Below, piece after piece: positions 59,968 to 64,000 of a DNA stretch of 64,000 nt. The DNA is from an uncultured candidate division WWE3 bacterium. Its GTDB lineage: Bacteria > Patescibacteriota > WWE3 > UBA101185 > UBA10185. The stretch spans positions 372,001-436,000 of the forward strand of contig CALKWN010000065.1 of NCBI GenBank assembly GCA_938004185.1, in the 5' to 3' direction. How positions within the stretch are numbered: position 1 is the first letter of the stretch; each line of letters starts with the position of its first letter. The position numbers were made by a program, and so were the translations under genes. The notes under the pieces were generated by a model that ran no database searches, had not been told where the DNA came from, and saw nothing but the letters and a program-made list of their open reading frames with translations.

Positions 59968-60978
59968 TTATCCTCCTAAATAATTACCTTTCTTGTCTAC
60001 ACCCCTTAACTTTAACTTAGGCTTCTTTAATAAACCGATAATAAAGTTAGCACCGTAGACAATGTGTGTAAGAAATATCCCTAACATAACGTAAAGGGAT
60101 CCTTTAACACTTCTGTCTTTAACATATACTTTTATTCCCTCAAATGTTAATAAAACTAAATAAGAGAGGAGGGCGAGTAGGTAAAAGTATTTAAATACGG
60201 GAATTAAAAAGGACAGAATGGGACCTAAGATTAAACCGGCTAAAAATATTGACGGTACAAAGTATGAGGGCAACCGCGATGTTTCAGGAAAAATTCTTGC
60301 GAACTGTCCGCGATGTCTTCCATACCGCGATATTTGTTTCAAATGCGGTCTAAAAAGGTTTCTTCTGTGATGAAATACAACCGGAGAAGGATCGTACAGA
60401 AAATTTCGCCCCATGTCTTTGACTAAATCCAGACACAGTTTAGTATCCTCTCCCGGCCAAAATTCAATAGGAAAGCCACCCGCCCTATTAAATACCTCTT
60501 TTTTAACGAACAAATTTACGGTCGGGTAGTCATTTATTTCCGCTCTTTTTCCTTTTTTATGCCTGAAAGCTGTTCCGGCACTTGCCATCCAAGATTCCAA
60601 CACCCTACCTGACATTTTCTCCAAAAACCCTGCGTCTTTTGGTGTCATTGCGGGCCCTCCTAGCGCGTACACACCAACCTCATCGAAGATTTCTGCAGCT
60701 TCGTCAAGCCAAGAAACACTTGGGTAGGCGTCGTCGTCTAGAAAAGCCAATATTTCACCGCCAGACTTATCGGCACCCTTGTTTCTTTTCTCACCCGGAC
60801 CTAAAGGCCCTACACCAAACAAATGAAATCTCGAATCCTCAAAATCGTAATTCTCCACCTCATCGGTTAATATTATTACCTCGAAATTTTTATAATTTAA
60901 TTCCTTGAGATGTTTAATATTTTCTTTTAAAAAGCTATTAATTTTTCTGACCGGAATTATTATGGAAAACTTAGTCAT
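59968..60978 (-). CDS. Glycosyltransferase family 2 with C-terminal membrane spans
   Basis: A 336-residue GT-A enzyme. The N-terminal KFSIIIPVRKINSFLKENIK and VIILTDE, the DxD in ILAFLDDDAYPS, GPAMTPKD and the catalytic EFWPGEDTKLCLDL are clear. The block VVFHHRRNLFRPHLKQISRYG, with RHRG following it, matches the acceptor-side region of mycofactocin-type and other membrane GT2 proteins. Three C-terminal spans (about residues 240-315) anchor it. It starts inside the end of the neighbouring GT2 gene (8-bp overlap) and ends 1 nt before the ferredoxin. It probably acts on a lipid-linked acceptor. Confidence 0.9.
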   Translation of the reverse strand: MTKFSIIIPVRKINSFLKENIKHLKELNYKNFEVIILTDEVENYDFEDSRFHLFGVGPLGPGEKRNKGADKSGGEILAFLDDDAYPSVSWLDEAAEIFDEVGVYALGGPAMTPKDAGFLEKMSGRVLESWMASAGTAFRHKKGKRAEINDYPTVNLFVKKEVFNRAGGFPIEFWPGEDTKLCLDLVKDMGRNFLYDPSPVVFHHRRNLFRPHLKQISRYGRHRGQFARIFPETSRLPSYFVPSIFLAGLILGPILSFLIPVFKYFYLLALLSYLVLLTFEGIKVYVKDRSVKGSLYVMLGIFLTHIVYGANFIIGLLKKPKLKLRGVDKKGNYLGG

Positions 60979-61804
60979 TGTTTAGTTCTCCGGTGTTCAC
61001 TCTCATGTCGAGCTCTTTATCGTAAACCCATTTTCTTTTGCTCTCGTCATTATAAAACTTTAAAATGTGCATTCTATAAAAGACGGCTGCCGTATCTAGT
61101 AACATTTTTCGTATATTTTTATCGAGGATAAAAAGAAAGGAAAAAGAAGAACTTCCCAGATCCAGGGTGACATAAACAGGGGCTTCGTAAATTTTTTTAA
61201 AACCCAAATGCTTAGCGGTCGCCAACAACTCAATATCAAATGCAAACTCCTTAATCATTAATCTTGGTAAAACCTTCTCAAGAACTTCCCTTCTGAATAC
61301 TTTTAGCCCTGTTTGAGTATCTTTAACTTTTATGCCGAACAGCATTCTGACTAAAAAATGATACCCGAAACTGTAAATTTTTCTTACAAAGGGATATTTA
61401 ACTCTTGAAACCGGATGTTTTTTACTACCCACAATAATATCAGCGTCATACCACTCCATGTGTTCCAAAAGCATAGATATTCCGTTAGGATTAATATCCA
61501 TTCCTGAATCAATGAATGATATCAGATCGCCGGATGCCCTTGCCATTCCATACCTTATTGCGTAACCCTTTCCTTTGTTAGTTTCGTAACCGTAAACCTT
61601 AATCCTATCGTTCTTTAGAGATCGGGCTGACTCATAGGTTTTATCTACAAAACCGTCAACTACCACGAGTATTTCAAAATCCCAACGGGTTTGAATCATG
61701 GTGTCATGAATACTTTTTATATCTTTTTTAATCGTACTTTCTTGTTTATACGCAGGAACTATTATTGATACCAGTTTGTTAGTTTTCGTTAATCCTTTTT
61801 TCAT
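60971..61804 (-). CDS. Glycosyltransferase family 2, polyprenyl-phosphate sugar synthase type
   Basis: A 277-residue GT2 enzyme of the DPM1/ALG5-like group, which makes polyprenyl-phosphate-linked mannose or glucose. Features are KLVSIIVPAYKQESTIKKDI, ILVVVDGFVDKT, GKGYAIRYGMARASGDLISF, the acidic motif in FIDSGMDINPNG, and the late block VKDTQTGLKVFRREVLEKVL with FAFDIELLATAKHLG. It has no C-terminal membrane hairpin. Its product would be the donor for GT-C enzymes such as the partial gene at 63053-64000 and the fusion at 24.9 kb (inference). It overlaps the flippase gene by 26 bp and the next GT2 gene by 8 bp. Confidence 0.9.
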   Translation of the reverse strand: MKKGLTKTNKLVSIIVPAYKQESTIKKDIKSIHDTMIQTRWDFEILVVVDGFVDKTYESARSLKNDRIKVYGYETNKGKGYAIRYGMARASGDLISFIDSGMDINPNGISMLLEHMEWYDADIIVGSKKHPVSRVKYPFVRKIYSFGYHFLVRMLFGIKVKDTQTGLKVFRREVLEKVLPRLMIKEFAFDIELLATAKHLGFKKIYEAPVYVTLDLGSSSFSFLFILDKNIRKMLLDTAAVFYRMHILKFYNDESKRKWVYDKELDMRVNTGELNND

Positions 61805-63056
61805 TTCCGGTTTTTACAAAATACAAAATAAGCAAACCCAAAGTGATTATACCAGCAAAAATATCCGCCCTAATCACATCATACAAAGTATTGTGGGAAG
61901 ACACTATAAGAAAATACTGAACAACTATGCCGGGGAGCATTAACAAAAATACCCTTGTCCTATTCACAGCCAAAAAGAACAAAATCAAAAAATTAATAAT
62001 TACGTAAAGACCGATAAAAAGCGAAAACATGGGAAGGTATTCAACAGAAGTCATAAATCTCTCTCCGAAAAATAATCTGGTAAGTATACCGGGGAAAATA
62101 CTAAATACAGCCAGGCCGCCCGACACAAGAATTAACTGCAAACCTAAAAATTTAAAAAACGGTCTTGAGTAGTTTAATCCACGTGCAGCCAAGGAGGAAA
62201 TTGTGGGAAACATAACAGTAGCAACCGCACCTGCTCCGAACAAAAATATTTTTCCCAAAGTAACCGTTCCGGCGTAATAACCTGCCATGTCGGGATCAAA
62301 ATATTTTTTAACTAAAATTACGTCGATATTATTCAAAAACATTAACCCGAAATGAACGAACATAACCGGTAGGCTAAAATACAATATCTTTTTGTAATCA
62401 CTTTTTAAATCCTGGTTTTCAAAAACAGTCAAATTCTTTTTTATCAAAAGGAAGGCTGTACCGAATGCCGCCAACGAAGCAACGATCATTCCCCCGAAAG
62501 CCCCAGCCAATCCAAAACCTGTAACCACACCTAAAACTGCCAGTACAAGGCGAAAAGCACTTGCGGCTACATTGTAAAACGCATATGCCTTATACCTTAA
62601 TAAACCCTGCAGATAGCCCGGGCTGATTGCTCCGAAAAATGCCATACCCATAGTAAGACCAAACATTGCAACTGCAGGTTTGTCAAAAATCTGCAGACCA
62701 TCGGAAATAATTTCTTTTATTGAAAAAATTAAAATGAAAGCCAATAAACCTATTCCGAGTGAAATTGCGGCAAGTTTCCAATACAAAGCAGTAAGCTTTT
62801 TCATCTCTCCTCTCGAAGACAACTCAGAAACATACTTAACCAACGAGACACCGAACACCCCCGCCGGCACCCCGAATAAATAAGACAATGAAATTAAAGC
62901 GTTAAAAGCTCCGAAATCGGCAACGGATAAAATTCTCCCGAAAACGAATTGCAAAAGATAAGAAAAAAACGCAGCAAAAATACTGCCGACCCCGACATAA
63001 ACCGTACCCATAAGATATTTATTATTTTTTACTTTATTAATATAGGCGGTGATCAT
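61779..63056 (-). CDS. Lipid-linked oligosaccharide flippase (Wzx/MATE-like), second copy
   Basis: A 425-residue membrane protein with about 12-14 spans, of the polysaccharide-exporter group. The N-terminus MGTVYVGVGSIFAAFFSYLL and the segment FGRILSVADFGAFNALISL are typical, as is SLPVMFVHFGLMFLNNIDVIL in the middle. It overlaps the GT2 gene by 26 bp and the GT-C gene by 4 bp. It differs clearly from the flippase at 23.7 kb, so the two probably carry different lipid-linked glycans. Confidence 0.88.
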   Translation of the reverse strand: MITAYINKVKNNKYLMGTVYVGVGSIFAAFFSYLLQFVFGRILSVADFGAFNALISLSYLFGVPAGVFGVSLVKYVSELSSRGEMKKLTALYWKLAAISLGIGLLAFILIFSIKEIISDGLQIFDKPAVAMFGLTMGMAFFGAISPGYLQGLLRYKAYAFYNVAASAFRLVLAVLGVVTGFGLAGAFGGMIVASLAAFGTAFLLIKKNLTVFENQDLKSDYKKILYFSLPVMFVHFGLMFLNNIDVILVKKYFDPDMAGYYAGTVTLGKIFLFGAGAVATVMFPTISSLAARGLNYSRPFFKFLGLQLILVSGGLAVFSIFPGILTRLFFGERFMTSVEYLPMFSLFIGLYVIINFLILFFLAVNRTRVFLLMLPGIVVQYFLIVSSHNTLYDVIRADIFAGIITLGLLILYFVKTGNEKRINEN

Positions 63057-64000
63057 AGAGAAACCCGTTTGTACACTTTATAAACCTCAACCCCTCTTAA
63101 ATAAATGCTGTCTTCGTACTCAAGACCAAATCTGTCTTCATTTACCGAAGTATCATCCCAAACAGGATAAACAAAATACTTCGTTTTAACGGCAAAAGGC
63201 GTCAAATCCTGTATAACCGCGAATGCCCCGATTTCCCTGAAAAACGGATGTATCTGAGTATAGTACTTTTCAGGAAATCCTACAGTCATAACTTTTATGC
63301 CGTTGTCGCTCATAACTTCTTCGAGGGAGGTGTTGCCGAAAATGGGAGCAAAATTGTCTTTTTCCATTTTATCCGCAAAATAATTTACAACTTCCCTTCC
63401 CCCTATCATCCATTTAGGTTCCAAAATATTTATTCCTTTGGAAAGGCCGCCCAGCGCCGGATTATAATACGAAAAATAATCCGGATGAAGGTAGAACGCC
63501 GGTAAAACCGCAGCCATTAGTAGTGGAATGTATTTCACGCACCCTGCTGCAGATTTTATTTTTTCTACCGCCCAAATCCAGAAAAAGGTTGAGAGAAGTG
63601 ATAGAACCATAATGTCGGGTAAAATGTATCTATCGAGTTTTTTTGACGGAATTGAAAGCTGGATTAAATAGAATAAAACAAAAAGAAGTGAGTGAAATAA
63701 AAATTTTCTGTTATTGCCTGAAAAAACTTTTTTCCAAAATATTGCAAGACCCGATAACCCTCCCAGTAAAAGCAGGGACGATCTTAAACCCAAAACTACA
63801 AAATAGTAAAACGGGCCTGGATCTTCGACAAGCTTACCGAAATAAAACTGCACATGCTCCCTTTCTATTCCTATTTCAGAAACCCCGCGATATAGCGCAG
63901 CTAAAGCTTTTCCGGGCAGTGCCCACATTGCCGGCCATATCAGCACAAAAACTCCCAGAAAGACACCGACCCAGAGAAGCATTCTTTTTAAGTAAACTTT
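63053..64000 (-). CDS. GT-C type (GT39/PMT-like) membrane glycosyltransferase, C-terminal part
   Basis: The frame is open through base 64000, so the N-terminus lies outside the window. The Met at 63982 is internal and the upstream codons KVYLKR continue the frame. The 316 residues visible hold about seven spans, the loop GKALAALYRGVSEIGIEREH and VEDPGPFYYFVVLGLRSS, which are typical of the middle of GT39/ArnT-like enzymes. A C-terminal extracytoplasmic domain has FGLEYEDSIYLRGVEVYKVY. The catalytic first loop is not visible. It overlaps the flippase gene by 4 bp and would use a polyprenyl-phosphate sugar such as the one made by the GT2 enzyme at 60971. Confidence 0.8.
   Translation of the reverse strand, partial: KVYLKRMLLWVGVFLGVFVLIWPAMWALPGKALAALYRGVSEIGIEREHVQFYFGKLVEDPGPFYYFVVLGLRSSLLLLGGLSGLAIFWKKVFSGNNRKFLFHSLLFVLFYLIQLSIPSKKLDRYILPDIMVLSLLSTFFWIWAVEKIKSAAGCVKYIPLLMAAVLPAFYLHPDYFSYYNPALGGLSKGINILEPKWMIGGREVVNYFADKMEKDNFAPIFGNTSLEEVMSDNGIKVMTVGFPEKYYTQIHPFFREIGAFAVIQDLTPFAVKTKYFVYPVWDDTSVNEDRFGLEYEDSIYLRGVEVYKVYKRVSL

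Noticed and set aside
60582..60908. Open frame of 108 codons on the plus strand
   Set aside because: It is antisense to the GT2 gene at 59968-60978 and has the biased composition (Pro, His, Arg) of a shadow frame.
1..64000. Search by eye for CRISPR arrays, insertion sequences, integrases, tRNA and rRNA genes
   Set aside because: No regularly spaced repeats, transposase motifs, attachment-type repeats or RNA gene signatures were seen, so the cassette's suspected transfer has no visible mobile element here.

Overview
The window reads as a piece of a low-GC bacterial chromosome (by eye well under 50% GC, standard stop codons), packed with overlapping genes and dominated by cell-surface polysaccharide synthesis. 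A short division cluster (mraZ, rsmH, an ftsL-like gene, an ftsI-type transpeptidase), a DUF4012 protein, an LCP-family protein, an alpha2-type glycyl-tRNA synthetase and a minimal two-component pair would fit a Patescibacteria/CPR lineage, perhaps the Microgenomates or Katanobacteria side. That placement is inference from gene style and has not been tested by phylogeny.

Layout. 1-4.8 kb, minus strand: the start of a phosphoenolpyruvate synthase (cut by the window edge), a phosphomannomutase/phosphoglucomutase, a histidine kinase, a receiver-only response regulator and a small acidic protein. 5-6 kb, plus strand: an LCP phosphotransferase. 6-12 kb, minus strand: a YraN-like nuclease, ftsI, ftsL-like, rsmH and mraZ (with a promoter and a four-repeat MraZ operator), then glycyl-tRNA synthetase and recO. 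12-19 kb: DUF4012 protein, initiating sugar-phosphate transferase and four glycosyltransferases. 19.4-21.1 kb: two proteins that look like a Nudix-fold pair, one with a nearly intact Nudix box and one degenerate. 21.2-24.9 kb, plus strand: rmlB, a divergent rmlC, rmlD and a flippase. 24.9-37 kb, minus strand: a 948-residue protein joining an O-antigen-ligase-like half to an ArnT/PMT-like half, six more glycosyltransferases, two methyltransferases, a large membrane protein, and a stand-alone 57-residue zinc-finger gene with its own promoter and terminator.

37.1-53.6 kb, plus strand, is one tightly coupled run of 15 genes in which no gap exceeds 15 nt. It opens with a GDP-4-keto-3,6-dideoxyhexose route (Gmd, a ColD-type 3-dehydratase with His replacing the PLP lysine, and a GDP-fucose-synthase-like enzyme lacking the epimerisation Cys/His pair). 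It then carries a DUF6492-like protein, a methyltransferase, an acetyltransferase, a glycosyltransferase and four membrane proteins I cannot name. It closes with a set resembling WbpD-WbpE-WbpB-WbpI for a diacetamido-dideoxy-uronic acid. This looks like an exchangeable surface-glycan cassette set into a minus-strand locus.

53.9-64 kb: a methyltransferase, two glycosyltransferases, a DUF457-like membrane protein, three tandem small proteins (plus strand) ended by a strong terminator, then a minus-strand run of GT-C enzyme (cut by the window end), flippase, two GT2 enzymes, a three-cysteine ferredoxin and a B12-type radical SAM protein.

Together the genes suggest a lipid-linked glycan started by the sugar-phosphate transferase, built from deoxy, dideoxy and diacetamido sugars by about twenty transferases, flipped by one of two flippases, polymerised or ligated by the Wzy/ArnT-type proteins and perhaps attached to the wall by the LCP enzyme. 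RmlA, a WbpA-type dehydrogenase and a GDP-mannose pyrophosphorylase are needed but are not in the window.
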